A stretch of DNA of 64,000 bases from Bacillus thuringiensis (GCF_014932895.1 NZ_JACYOF010000009.1:103578-167577), one strand, 5' to 3'. Numbered from the stretch's first letter, positions 1-8,111 are shown. Made by a program: numbers and translations. Notes: generated from the sequence alone by a model not told the origin.

Positions 1-107
1 ATTCGAATAAAACAGGAAATAAGTTTTTTGGCTGTTCCCAATATCCCACATGTACACATATAGAACCAATCAATACGTGAGCTGTGATGAAAATCCAGCT
101 CTTTTTA
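1..107. repeat. Direct repeat copy 1 flanking DUF3888 gene
   Basis: About 107 bp that recurs at 622-728 in the same orientation with roughly ten substitutions. Both copies share blocks such as AAACAGGAAATAAGTTTTTT, an ACATGTACACATA block and GAGCTGTGATGAAAATCC. The pair brackets the secreted-protein gene at 199-600, so the gene may have arrived or been duplicated as a cassette. The repeat carries no recognisable transposon end. Confidence 0.85.
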
Positions 108-198
108 TTTAGGCTCTATTAAAAATACTGCAAATGAATAATCCGCTATTATTTACGCACTCTAATCCATATTATGCAGTAAGTTTGGAGTCAATTAT

Positions 199-600
199 AT
201 GATTAAACGGAAACTGTTAATGACATTTTGTGGAGTTATAATGATGGTTTTATTTACATCTCCAATAGAAGGAAAGGCAGAAAATATATCTAATAAAGAT
301 TTTTATGATTCTTATAATACTTTATTAGCTCCTTACGCAAGTGAGACTATCCGAAGTAAACTTGGACCAGAACATCAGTATAGTTTAACGGATGCAAAAA
401 TTATAAAAATTGAGCGTTCCCAAAAATATACCTTCACCTTTATTGTAGTAGCTAAATATAGAACGTATACTAATGCTCACAATCCACCTAATCATGTTGT
501 AACAATAACTTATAAAGTTAGTCCAAGCGGGGTAAAAGTTATCGATTTCAAACAAAAAAAGAAAGTGAGTTTACAACTCATTTTCTTTCTATATCAATAG
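199..600 (+). CDS. Small secreted protein, DUF3888-like
   Basis: A 133-residue reading frame with an N-terminal signal peptide (basic MIKRK, a hydrophobic stretch to about residue 23, then a GKAEN cleavage region). The mature part begins with NKDFYDSYNTLLAPYAS, the pattern of DUF3888 exported proteins common in the B. cereus group; their function is unknown. The last dozen codons run through a terminator-like hairpin (559-588). An A7 run at about 553-559 immediately precedes this: with one A fewer the frame would stop as FKQKRK. The C-terminus printed here is therefore probably a frameshifted read-through. Family assignment is by eye. Confidence 0.6.
   Translation: MIKRKLLMTFCGVIMMVLFTSPIEGKAENISNKDFYDSYNTLLAPYASETIRSKLGPEHQYSLTDAKIIKIERSQKYTFTFIVVAKYRTYTNAHNPPNHVVTITYKVSPSGVKVIDFKQKKKVSLQLIFFLYQ
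559..588 (+). terminator. Hairpin overlapping the 3' end of the DUF3888 gene
   Basis: GAAAGTGAGT and ACTCATTTTC can pair around a short loop and are followed by TTTCT. A terminator inside a reading frame supports a frameshift just upstream of it. Confidence 0.5.
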
Positions 601-621
601 GTAGAGTAGCTAACTTTTGGA

Positions 622-728
622 ATTCAAATAAAACAGGAAATAAGTTTTTTGCTTGTTCTTAATATCCAACATGTACACATACAGAACCAATGAATACATG
701 AGCTGTGATGAAAATCCGGCCCTTTTTT
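622..728. repeat. Direct repeat copy 2
   Basis: Second copy of the 107-bp repeat at 1-107, starting about 20 bp after the stop of the DUF3888 gene. Confidence 0.85.
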
Positions 729-840
729 CATTTGTTTAAAGAATGCATGAAAAAATTCAGTTTAACTAAAAAATGACCCTTCAGATTTAGTTTTATGGGG
801 TTTTAATGGAGTCATTAATATAATAAGTCGTATTTGTTAT

Positions 841-883
841 AAAAACGCATGTAAAGGGAGAAAGGGAATTTAAATGCGTTTTT
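841..883. terminator. Hairpin, probable terminator for the leftward RHH gene
   Basis: AAAAACGCAT (841-850) pairs perfectly with ATGCGTTTTT (874-883) around a 23-nt purine-rich loop. It lies downstream of the minus-strand gene 916-1068. Rest of 729-915: nothing recognised. Confidence 0.45.
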
Positions 884-915
884 AGGTTTTTTAGCGAAAA
901 TATAAAGGGTAGTCA

Positions 916-1068
916 TTATTTACGACTTAACCCTTTCTCTACGAGCTGGCGAATTGCTTCATTTCGATTCTTCAGCTTATTTTCATGCCAATAATTTTCT
1001 ATTTGTTCCACTTGTTCTTTTGTAAATGTAACTAAAATTTGAGTGTTCTTTTCTTTATTAACAGCCAT
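916..1068 (-). CDS. Ribbon-helix-helix (CopG/Arc-like) regulator
   Basis: A 50-residue protein starting MAVNKEKNTQILVTF, with a strong GGAGG site 7 bases before the ATG. The N-terminal beta strand (TQILVTFTKEQ) followed by two helices (VEQIENYWHENK, then RNEAIRQLVEKGL) is the ribbon-helix-helix pattern of plasmid copy-number and antitoxin-type repressors. Two palindromes containing AAGTTATATAACTT lie in the intergenic region it shares with the divergent broken gene 1184-1372, consistent with autoregulation. No replication gene is adjacent, so copy-number control is only a guess. Found by reading the minus strand; it is too short for a standard ORF cutoff. Confidence 0.7.
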   Translation of the reverse strand: MAVNKEKNTQILVTFTKEQVEQIENYWHENKLKNRNEAIRQLVEKGLSRK

Positions 1069-1095
1069 GTTGTAACCTCCTCTATAAAAAGTATT

Positions 1096-1165
1096 ATAAG
1101 TTATATAACTTATATTGACAACTAGAAAAACGAGTAATAAAATAGTTATATAAGTTATATAACTT
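1096..1165. promoter_or_regulatory. Paired palindromic operators between divergent genes
   Basis: ATAAGTTATATAACTTAT at 1096-1113 is a perfect palindrome, and its 14-bp core AAGTTATATAACTT recurs at 1152-1165. The centres are 54 bp apart, about five helical turns. They lie between the RHH gene (start 1068) and the gene starting at 1184. RHH repressors commonly bind such repeated short palindromes. Confidence 0.65.
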
Positions 1166-1183
1166 TATTGAGGAGGTTATTAT

Positions 1184-1372
1184 ATGGAACGGAAAATTAA
1201 AAAGATGATGGCTGATCTTCAATTTATTATGAATCATGGTCAACTCAGTGTAGATTTGATGGATGTAGGCTAAAAAAGAATGCTTTTTAGTGCATTAGAA
1301 GCTACTGGAAAAAAGTTTAATGTGCATACAAATGAACAGAATGAAACAACCTTGTTCTTAGAGTTAGTTTAG
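1184..1372 (+). pseudogene. Small plasmid gene with in-frame nonsense codon
   Basis: ATG at 1184 with an ideal AGGAGG site. The frame encodes MERKIKKMMADLQFIMNHGQ and on to DVG, where a TAA at 1271-1273 interrupts. The same frame continues open for 32 more codons (KRMLFSALEATGKK to LFLELV) to TAG at 1370-1372. The parsimonious reading is a 61-62-residue protein broken by one Lys-to-stop substitution; a functional 29-residue peptide is the alternative. Divergent from the RHH regulator and probably under its operators. Function unknown. Confidence 0.55.
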
Positions 1373-1401
1373 TAAATTTACGTAATGAGGAGCTGTTAAT
1401 A

Positions 1402-1662
1402 ATGGAACAGTTAACCATTTTTGACGTAATGGATGAAACTAAAAATAAGCTTTATGAGATGTTAGAGAAAAATGGATTAAATTATAAGATTCATAAGTAC
1501 TATTTATATTCGAATTATGAAGGGGCTGTTCAGTATTACTATATAAGAACAACTGACAATACAATTATTGATTTGTGTATCTCTGATTTTCCTGAAATCT
1601 TCGCTATCCATAAAGAATTTAGCGATAAACAAATTAGAAAAATATATAACTGGAACCTATAA
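1402..1662 (+). CDS. Hypothetical protein, 86 aa
   Basis: Encodes an acidic, tyrosine-rich cytoplasmic protein starting MEQLTIFDVMDETKNKL, with a GAGGAG site 10 bases upstream. It has no signal peptide or membrane segment and I recognise no family. It begins 30 bp after the broken gene 1184-1372 on the same strand and may share its transcript. Confidence 0.6.
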   Translation: MEQLTIFDVMDETKNKLYEMLEKNGLNYKIHKYYLYSNYEGAVQYYYIRTTDNTIIDLCISDFPEIFAIHKEFSDKQIRKIYNWNL

Positions 1663-1703
1663 GTCTATATAAATAACAAATTTAATTAATGGGGGAATGA
1701 AGA

Positions 1704-1805
1704 ATGAAGATTGCTGTATCGGAATGGAAAGCATTGAAAAAAGAAACAAAGTTAAAGCTATTGCGTTATGCGATGTTAGAAAGCAGGTATAAGTACGCAA
1801 AATAA
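1704..1805 (+). CDS. Small basic peptide, 33 aa
   Basis: ATG at 1704 preceded by GGGGGAATGAAGA encodes MKIAVSEWKALKKETKLKLL and a further 13 residues. It is probably an amphipathic helix. It lies in a run of same-strand small genes and is followed by a hairpin. Support is limited to the ribosome site, position and codon usage. Confidence 0.4.
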   Translation: MKIAVSEWKALKKETKLKLLRYAMLESRYKYAK

Positions 1806-1807
1806 AA

Positions 1808-1837
1808 GCTCTTTATTTGCAAAAGCAAACAAAGAGC
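1808..1837 (+). terminator. Hairpin after small gene cluster
   Basis: GCTCTTTATTTGC (1808-1820) pairs with GCAAACAAAGAGC (1825-1837) with one mismatch. There is no T-run behind it, so termination is uncertain. Confidence 0.35.
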
Positions 1838-1931
1838 AAAGTCATGAGTGACCGTCTAGGAAAGAAATTGGCGGATTTCTTTCCCATATATTTTAACATA
1901 TAAAAAATTATACAGAAAAGGGGCATGGAGA

Positions 1932-2042
1932 ATGAGAGAAGGTCGTATTTCCTTTCAGAAAAGATGGAAAGAAATTCTTGTTATGATCGTTAGTTTTTGG
2001 ATCATTATGTTTCTCGTGTATGGTGAAAGCCTGTTACAATAG
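1932..2042 (+). CDS. Small single-pass membrane peptide, 36 aa
   Basis: Starts MREGRISFQKRWKEI and continues into a hydrophobic segment (LVMIVSFWIIMFLVYG), giving one membrane helix with a basic N-terminal tail. An AAAGGGGCATGGAG region provides a ribosome site. It ends 50 bp before AbrB. Function unknown. Confidence 0.45.
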   Translation: MREGRISFQKRWKEILVMIVSFWIIMFLVYGESLLQ

Positions 2043-2092
2043 TTAAGAATAACTTGGGTACAAATTGATAATGAGATGGGGAAAGATGCTAG

Positions 2093-2371
2093 ATGAAAGC
2101 AACCGGAGTGACTAGAAAAGTAGATGATTTAGGACGTGTAGTAATTCCAAAGGAACTTAGAAATACGCTTGGTATTAAAGAAAAATCACCATTAGAGATT
2201 TTTGTAGAAGGTGAAGACATTGTTTTACAGAAGTATCAACCTGGTGGTGTTTGTGCATTAACAGGAGAAGTGTCAAATCGTAACATATCATTAGCAAATG
2301 GTAAGATAGCATTAAGTCCAGAAGGTGCGGAATTATTAATAAAAGAAATAGAACAATACCTTGTAAAATAA
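2093..2371 (+). CDS. AbrB-family transition-state regulator
   Basis: A 92-residue protein with the AbrB N-terminal swapped-hairpin DNA-binding domain: TRKVDDLGRVVIPKELRNTL at about residues 6-25, then LGIKEKSPLEIFVEGEDIVLQKY. The C-terminal half (GVCALTGEVSNRNISLANGK) matches the AbrB/Abh multimerisation region, including a Cys near residue 54. AbrB proteins repress stationary-phase genes; plasmid paralogues are frequent in the B. cereus group. It is monocistronic, with its own terminator at 2375-2396. Targets cannot be told from the sequence. Confidence 0.9.
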   Translation: MKATGVTRKVDDLGRVVIPKELRNTLGIKEKSPLEIFVEGEDIVLQKYQPGGVCALTGEVSNRNISLANGKIALSPEGAELLIKEIEQYLVK

Positions 2372-2374
2372 GAG

Positions 2375-2396
2375 GCTCCTTTCAAGGGGCTTTTTT
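2375..2396 (+). terminator. Terminator of the AbrB gene
   Basis: GCTCCTT pairs with AAGGGGC with one wobble, followed by six T, four bases after the stop codon. Confidence 0.75.
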
Positions 2397-2893
2397 AGAC
2401 TTAACATTATAATTTCACGTACCGTAATAATTAATAAAAAACAAAAAACCCAATTAATAGTCTACATTAAAGCTTCTGCCTAACTAATCATCTAAATGGA
2501 TAATGTATTGTTTGTTTTGGATACTACTTCATGTAAAATGGACATTTTATTTATATTTTGGTTTCAAATCGTTTTACAAAGTAGCTCAATGTCCTTATAA
2601 GGGGGCCTATATCATTTGGGGAAAATTGTACGCCAAGGACTACAAACCCTTATCATTGCAGTATTTTTTAAAGATGAGTACATGTTCAGAAAGATAAAAA
2701 TTTAAGCTTAGTTGAACATTGATTTGATAAATGGCTTTTTATATTGAAAAAGTTCCTAGATATCATAATTTTTTATCATTTTATGAAAGACTTTTGTAAT
2801 ACTTATGCAAGAAATTTGAAAGGTATTTAAATTAAGCTAAGTTTAGAAATGTGAACTTAAAAGTAAATATTTTTACAAAAAGAGGAGAACGAA
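2397..2893. other. Non-coding stretch upstream of the 732-aa gene
   Basis: No convincing gene. A 64-codon frame at 2503-2697 lacks a ribosome site and has unusual composition. The end of the stretch carries the AGAGGAG site for the gene at 2894. Unlike other secreted-protein genes here, it has neither a PlcR box nor the repeated leader. Confidence 0.5.
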
Positions 2894-5092
2894 ATGAAAA
2901 AGAAATTTAAAACAACTGGAATTGGAAGAAAGGTAATCCCTGCAACAGCAGCACTAGGTATTCTGTTTTCTATGGCTCCTATTGCAGAAAATAAGGCTAG
3001 CGCAGGTATAGGTGCTACCATCCTTGATGTGGGGATTACTTCATTAGGTATAGTGAAAGACATTTATGAAGGAATTGGGATAGAGGTGGGAGATCCTGAT
3101 TTAACAGATTACACTGGTCCTTATGCTGAAAATGTATCTTACAGAGCTCCAAGTTTTAAATCTGGAGAATTTAATATTTCTATGCATCATACGAAAGATG
3201 ATTCAAATTTTACTAGACCGGTTAAAGTACTTTATCCAGATGGAAAAAGTGAGATTCATAACTTAAAATCAGGGCAACAGCTTAAGCTTACAGAAGCGGG
3301 TACAATTGTAGATCTAAATCCTTATGCAGAATCTTCTTCAGAACACAACCTTCTTTACATTACACAAGAACAGTTGGATGAAGGGAAAACTGGAGTTGCC
3401 CTTAACCAATCTATCACTATATATGTAGAAAAAACATCTGGTCAAAATAAAATTATTGTTGACGAATTTTATAAGAAGAGATTTGGAGCAAATTCTCTTG
3501 ATGGCTTTAAAGGTTTAGGAGTGGACCGTTTTTCTTATTTAACAGAGGAACAAAAGAAAGTTGCAACAATGACTTCCCATCCGGTAGATAGAACAGTTCT
3601 TTCGAATTATGTTACAAATAATCCTAAAGCTCTTGCAGATTTTAATAACCGATCAACAAATATACTAGCAAATGCTGAGTTCATTCTAGAAACATCTATT
3701 TCATTACCATATAGTAAACTAAATGATGGTAAACCTTATCAAATTATCCCTTACAAAAAAGGAACAAATAAAGTAATCGTAAAAACAGGTTCAAAATATC
3801 TTTCTGGAAAAGAAGGAAATAATCTTCAATATTCCGATTCCATTGGCGATGATGAAGTGTTTGAACTTGTTCAGACAGGAAATTCTTATGACGGTAAATT
3901 CCAATTTCATTTGAATAACAAAAACGGAGTAAGTTTGGCTGGTAATGCGTATGTTCAAGAATTTGGAACTGATTGGAGTTTCAACTCTGAAATTAATTTC
4001 CCTGATAAAAACAACAATGAAATTCATAATTGGTTAAAAGAGTGGTATCCGGGTAAAGAAAATGAGAGACAAAAGTATGACGGAGTACAGTTTGTAGCTG
4101 ATGAAAAAGATTCTACTAAATATCGTGCAAAAGACTCCTCTGGAAACGTAATAAAGAATAGTTGGGTAAACCGAGGTGATGAGTACTTTTTTGCAGATGC
4201 TGATGGAGTTCTCATGACAGGTTGGCAAGAAATTGAGGGGAAAACTTATTATTTTTCATCGCCTTATGGCAAAATGGTTACTGGAGGTGGAAGTGATTCA
4301 CAGGTTGATGGTAAGTGGTATAACTTCAACGATTCCGGTGTTCTGCAACGATCAGCCTGGAAAGGTGATGAATATTCCGATGCTGATGGAGTAGTTGTTA
4401 AAGAAGGTCTACAAGAAATCGATGGAAAAATTTATTATTTTAAAGATTACAGCGTAAATAAAAAGGAAATACGTTTAGAAGATCAAAATAAAATTATTCA
4501 CGTTTCAGACAAAGGTGTACTTGAGAGAGTTTCTAATCTAAATGGAGAAGCTATAAACAGCCTTGTTCATGTTAATTTTGACAACAAATCATTAGTATTT
4601 AATAAAGATGGTTCAATTTTGAAAACAGGAATCAACAAAAATGGGAACACAATAGCATATTATAGTTTAGAAGATGGAGATTTCTACACTGGTTGGAAAG
4701 TAATAGAAGGAAAAAGATACTATTTCACAAATGGCGTCAATTATACGTTCAATGAGTATAAAGAGATTGACGGGAAAAAATATTATTTTCATGAAGACGG
4801 ATCAGCTAACCAAGCAGGGTTTGAAAAAATTGATGGTAAGATATACCACTTTGACAATAACGGTGTAGCACAAACGGGCTGGCAAACTATCGATAATAAA
4901 TATTATTACTTCGGCGAGGATGGAGCAGCTAAAACAGGATGGTTCCAAGTTGGTGGTGGATATAGACCTTGGCCTCTTGCATACGGATACCTTTGGTATT
5001 GTGCTAGAGAAGATGGTTCACTTTATGCAGACGGTTGGTTTAAAATCGGCGGTAAAGATTATCAATTTGACCAGTGGGGACATAAAATGTAA
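2894..5092 (+). CDS. Secreted protein with C-terminal cell-wall-binding repeats
   Basis: A 732-residue protein. The signal peptide spans about residues 1-37 (KKKFKTTGIGRK, hydrophobic core, KASA). Residues 40-400 form a domain shared with the truncated paralogue at 24811. Within it a region around NKVIVKTGSKYLSGKEGNN resembles a fascin- or ricin-like beta-trefoil. Residues 410-732 hold about eight choline/cell-wall-binding-type repeats, recognisable as GWQEIEGKTYYF, GLQEIDGKIYYF, GWKVIEGKRYYF and GWQTIDNKYYYF. Such repeats bind wall polymers in autolysins or form receptor-binding solenoids in clostridial toxins. No hydrolase motif was seen in the N-terminal domain. A secreted surface or toxin-like role is likely but unproven. 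Confidence 0.75.
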   Translation: MKKKFKTTGIGRKVIPATAALGILFSMAPIAENKASAGIGATILDVGITSLGIVKDIYEGIGIEVGDPDLTDYTGPYAENVSYRAPSFKSGEFNISMHHTKDDSNFTRPVKVLYPDGKSEIHNLKSGQQLKLTEAGTIVDLNPYAESSSEHNLLYITQEQLDEGKTGVALNQSITIYVEKTSGQNKIIVDEFYKKRFGANSLDGFKGLGVDRFSYLTEEQKKVATMTSHPVDRTVLSNYVTNNPKALADFNNRSTNILANAEFILETSISLPYSKLNDGKPYQIIPYKKGTNKVIVKTGSKYLSGKEGNNLQYSDSIGDDEVFELVQTGNSYDGKFQFHLNNKNGVSLAGNAYVQEFGTDWSFNSEINFPDKNNNEIHNWLKEWYPGKENERQKYDGVQFVADEKDSTKYRAKDSSGNVIKNSWVNRGDEYFFADADGVLMTGWQEIEGKTYYFSSPYGKMVTGGGSDSQVDGKWYNFNDSGVLQRSAWKGDEYSDADGVVVKEGLQEIDGKIYYFKDYSVNKKEIRLEDQNKIIHVSDKGVLERVSNLNGEAINSLVHVNFDNKSLVFNKDGSILKTGINKNGNTIAYYSLEDGDFYTGWKVIEGKRYYFTNGVNYTFNEYKEIDGKKYYFHEDGSANQAGFEKIDGKIYHFDNNGVAQTGWQTIDNKYYYFGEDGAAKTGWFQVGGGYRPWPLAYGYLWYCAREDGSLYADGWFKIGGKDYQFDQWGHKM

Positions 5093-5314
5093 CCGCCTAA
5101 AAGAAATGTGAGTATAACTAGATCACTTGACAAGGAGTCTTCGCGTACAAGATGTTCTTGCGCAAGATGCCTTTGATAAACATGAAATCGGGAAAGCTAT
5201 GAATAATGTTCAAAAGACATACTCGTTAGTATTGCAAATGCTACTAAATTTCCTAAAAGAATTTTTTTCATGTGCTTCTCTCCTCACAGTTCTTCCTTTT
5301 AAATATAGCAAGGG

Positions 5315-5340
5315 AAACCCCCTCATTTTTGAGGGGGTTT
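5315..5340. terminator. Bidirectional terminator
   Basis: AAACCCCCTC (5315-5324) pairs with GAGGGGGTTT (5331-5340), with A/T-rich flanks on both sides. It lies between convergent genes 2894-5092 and 5395-6564. Nearly the same hairpin follows the toxin gene at 34912. Confidence 0.8.
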
Positions 5341-5394
5341 CATCACTTCGTTTTGCTTGTCCCTTTACTATTGACACATATCGCAATATATTTC

Positions 5395-6564
5395 TTAATT
5401 AGTTATTGTTCTTACTAGTGTTTGATTCTTATCTCTTACACTCCAAGGATCTGAAACAGTTGAACCGTCTGTTCTTTTTAACGTATATTTTGTTACCAAT
5501 TGATATGCTGTAAATCCTGTGTTTTTACCAGATATACTTGTAATAGTCTTTTCCTCTGTTTCTTCTTTTGAATCCGTAGAAGTTTTACTAACTTCTGTTT
5601 GTAATGTTTTTGAAATACCATATTTAAGTGATGCAGATGTGTCTCCAAATTTGAATCCTAGGTCTGCTCCAAAGTTCATAGAAAGCGTGTCAGTCATTTT
5701 TTGTTGATCTACAATACTTACACCTGTTTTAACTGTATACTTACTAGAGGAACCAGCAGGAATAATTTCTGAACGTACTCTTTCCCAATATTCTTCTTTT
5801 ACTAAAACATAATATGGTGAATTGTGTATTTTTGTATAATCACTCGCACCATTATCCTTTACCATAATAGATGGTATTAAAGATGCCCCGACAACAACAG
5901 ACCCTGAAGCTTGAGGTAATTGTTGGTCAATAGATCCATTTGGATTATAATCTGGAGCATTAGGTCTAGTTCCTACAGCAGGTAAAGTTGGTAATTTTAT
6001 TCCACTTGGAGAATAATTAATCTGAAATACCCTATCTGAATCAGAAGGATTTGCCTCATCCAAATCTACATAATCCGCCCATCCATCCATAAGGTACATT
6101 CCCCCCCAAGATGCAACTTTCCCATTTCCTTGGTTCACAATTTCATAATAATTACTTCCTTTGTCCCGTAAATACCATTGTTCAGTAGCGGCACCAGTCC
6201 AATTCTTTTGATTCAGAGCATTAGGGCCAAATCCACCATCACCGGAATTACCAAATGAAGCATTACCACCAATTGATACAGGTTTTCCACTATTTTTGTT
6301 TACAATTGCATATTTTTCTCCATCAAGTGGAAAAAATATAAATTGTTCATTGTCACCACGATCTCCATTCCATAAAAGAATCGCTCTATCATTATCAGTA
6401 GACCCTCTAGATACATCCCAAACTATGCTCTGATTAGCTTTTAAATTAATAGTATAATAACGATCTTTCTCCGGAGTTGCTGCTTGACTTGCAGGTGCAA
6501 AGATAGTTAGAGCCATTGCTCCAGCAAATAAACCTGTCATAGTTTTTTTTGATAGAAATTTCAT
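5395..6564 (-). CDS. Secreted lectin-like / beta-pore-forming toxin-like protein
   Basis: The 389-residue reading chosen starts at MKFLSKKTM, which has GGGGGAACG upstream; a 23-residue longer frame has no ribosome site. Signal peptide about residues 1-28 (APASQA). Residues 30-180 look like a ricin-B-type beta-trefoil lectin (YTINLKANQSIVWDVSRGS, EQWYLRDKGSNYYEIVN). After a proline-rich linker, residues 220-389 are rich in Ser/Thr and alternating beta strands (MTDTLSMNFGADLGFKFG, then SKTLQTEVSKTSTDSKEETEE), as in aerolysin-type pore-forming modules. It is directly preceded by the PlcR-type leader 6610-7134. The toxin assignment is inferred from architecture. Confidence 0.65.
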   Translation of the reverse strand: MKFLSKKTMTGLFAGAMALTIFAPASQAATPEKDRYYTINLKANQSIVWDVSRGSTDNDRAILLWNGDRGDNEQFIFFPLDGEKYAIVNKNSGKPVSIGGNASFGNSGDGGFGPNALNQKNWTGAATEQWYLRDKGSNYYEIVNQGNGKVASWGGMYLMDGWADYVDLDEANPSDSDRVFQINYSPSGIKLPTLPAVGTRPNAPDYNPNGSIDQQLPQASGSVVVGASLIPSIMVKDNGASDYTKIHNSPYYVLVKEEYWERVRSEIIPAGSSSKYTVKTGVSIVDQQKMTDTLSMNFGADLGFKFGDTSASLKYGISKTLQTEVSKTSTDSKEETEEKTITSISGKNTGFTAYQLVTKYTLKRTDGSTVSDPWSVRDKNQTLVRTITN

Positions 6565-6609
6565 AACGTTCCCCCTAATTTTCTTGTCAGCAAGATCCCT
6601 ACAAATTAC

Positions 6610-7134
6610 AAAAGATGAAATTAAACTGTACATTGCCTATACTTTTACACCAAAATTAAATAAGATCATTTTTGCTATGTAGAGACTTGTAACACTATTT
6701 TTTACAAATGTGATACTTTTGTGATTCTAGATTATTTTCAAGCGTAATTAACTGAGTATTGAGAAAATTAATTCGACATAATGTTACTTGCAAATTTACT
6801 GCACTTTTATTCGTATAATCTTCTCCTTTCCCCATTGGTCATACCAATTACACCTTTATTAAAGCATTAAATTTTCAATGCGTAAATAGTAGAATTTTGT
6901 CGATTACATTCAATAATTTATCTATTGCGTATTAATACGAGGAGGAATATTATACTTCTATAATAAGTGTTTAATATCATTTAAGTAATTATAATAGTTA
7001 CAACTTGATATATCTGGCTAAAAATAATAATTTTAATCCACGAAAAATATTTAATAAATTTCAAATGTTTTTAACTATAATTTAATCATACTCTGCATAT
7101 CAATTTCCTTTATATGGATATGCAAAATTGCATA
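6610..7134 (-). promoter_or_regulatory. PlcR-box leader, copy A
   Basis: Read on the minus strand: TATGCAAAATTGCATA (7119-7134) is an exact match to the PlcR box pattern TATGNANNNNTNCATA. It is followed by about 500 bp of leader shared with copies at 24.1, 33.5, 40.1 and 56.8 kb, ending just before the gene that starts at 6564. The conserved core lies at about 6781-6900. A short ORF in it starts at 6842 (MTNGERRRLYE). Dropping one G in the GGGG run restores the peptide frame seen in the other copies. Confidence 0.8.
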
Positions 7135-7145
7135 TTATTCAATCA

Positions 7146-7198
7146 ATGTTTACCGTTACATTTTTAATGATAAACATTAAAAATGTAACGGTAAACAT
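7146..7198. repeat. Perfect 24-bp inverted repeat, 5-nt loop
   Basis: Arms 7146-7169 and 7175-7198 are exact reverse complements (ATGTTTACCGTTACATTTTT and so on). Parts of the right arm repeat again just downstream (TAAACATCGGAAAT twice, to about 7228). Lies between the PlcR box of the leftward leader and the rightward DUF2975 gene; it could be an operator or a transcript hairpin. Confidence 0.85.
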
Positions 7199-7261
7199 CG
7201 GAAATGTAATGATAAACATCGGAAATCGTGCTATGTTAATAAAAAAAATGGAGTGAAAAAT

Positions 7262-7864
7262 ATGAATCAAACTAAGGATTTTATTGGTTTTGAAAAAACA
7301 CTAAAATTGTTTCAAGGTTTATTTAACATTTTTTATTGGGTAATTATTATTGGGATGTTTTTAGGTTTAGGTGGGATGATTGCAGTAATGTTTGTTTCGC
7401 ATCATACCTTACATGACATTTTAACTGCAAAAGGAACTCCTTTTAATGTAGACTTTTATTTTTCTTCTCATAAAATCGATGTAAATCATATTCAAATTAC
7501 AAAAATTAGGACATTGATTATAAATGCTTGTATAATATATGAAGTAATTCTAACAGCATTATTATATATCGCTATACAGCTAAAAAGAATCTTACAGTAT
7601 GCAAGAAATAAACAACCTTTTTCTAAAAGTTGCATTAAACATATCCGATATTTGGCATATGGAGTTATTATTTATAGTTTTCTCTTCGGATTTTTAGTTA
7701 ACATTTTGGGTTTATTGTTTGCAAGGACACTTCAATTTCCTGAAACTGTAATTTCTCTTAATTTTAATTTTGACATGATGCTAATGGGATTTCTTATTTT
7801 ATTATTGTCTCATATTTTTAAATATGGTGCATATTTGCAAGATGAATACGATTCTACTTTGTAA
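7262..7864 (+). CDS. DUF2975 membrane protein
   Basis: The ATG at 7262 is preferred (GGAG nine bases upstream) over a GTG at 7253. The 200-residue protein has four hydrophobic segments at about residues 25-50, 88-108, 130-155 and 168-187, separated by short loops, as in DUF2975 proteins. Such genes are commonly followed by a small XRE-type regulator of the YozG type, exactly as here (7887-8111). The pair is thought to be a membrane-linked regulatory unit; its signal is unknown. Confidence 0.75.
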   Translation: MNQTKDFIGFEKTLKLFQGLFNIFYWVIIIGMFLGLGGMIAVMFVSHHTLHDILTAKGTPFNVDFYFSSHKIDVNHIQITKIRTLIINACIIYEVILTALLYIAIQLKRILQYARNKQPFSKSCIKHIRYLAYGVIIYSFLFGFLVNILGLLFARTLQFPETVISLNFNFDMMLMGFLILLLSHIFKYGAYLQDEYDSTL

Positions 7865-7886
7865 GTTCTATGAGAGGTGCTATTTT

Positions 7887-8111
7887 ATGGCTATTATTAC
7901 ACGATTGGATAGAGTATTAGCAGATAGGAAAATGCAATTGAGCGAATTAGCAGATGCTATGGGAATATCTGTAGTCAACTTATCCAATCTAAAAACAGGT
8001 AAAGTAAAAGCTATTCGCTTTTCTACACTTGATGCAATTTGTAGGGTTTTAAAATGCCAACCTGGAGATATCTTAGAATATACGTATTCTGAAGATGATG
8101 AAGAGGTATAA
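7887..8111 (+). CDS. XRE-family regulator (YozG-like)
   Basis: A 74-residue protein starting MAIITRLDRVLADRKM, with a GAGAGG site before ATG 7887. The helix-turn-helix is clear: LSELADAMGISVVNLSNLKTG, then STLDAICRVLKCQPGDILEY, the typical short single-domain Cro/CI regulator with an acidic tail. It starts 22 bp after the DUF2975 gene and is surely co-transcribed with it. Confidence 0.85.
   Translation: MAIITRLDRVLADRKMQLSELADAMGISVVNLSNLKTGKVKAIRFSTLDAICRVLKCQPGDILEYTYSEDDEEV

Noticed and set aside
2503-2697. 64-codon plus-strand frame
   Set aside because: No ribosome site, odd Trp/Tyr/Cys-rich composition, no neighbours suggesting a gene.
5127-5402. 91-codon plus-strand frame after the cell-wall-repeat gene
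   Set aside because: No start signal, runs through the bidirectional terminator and overlaps the opposite gene's end. The first 40 codons may be a gene scrap but cannot be assigned.
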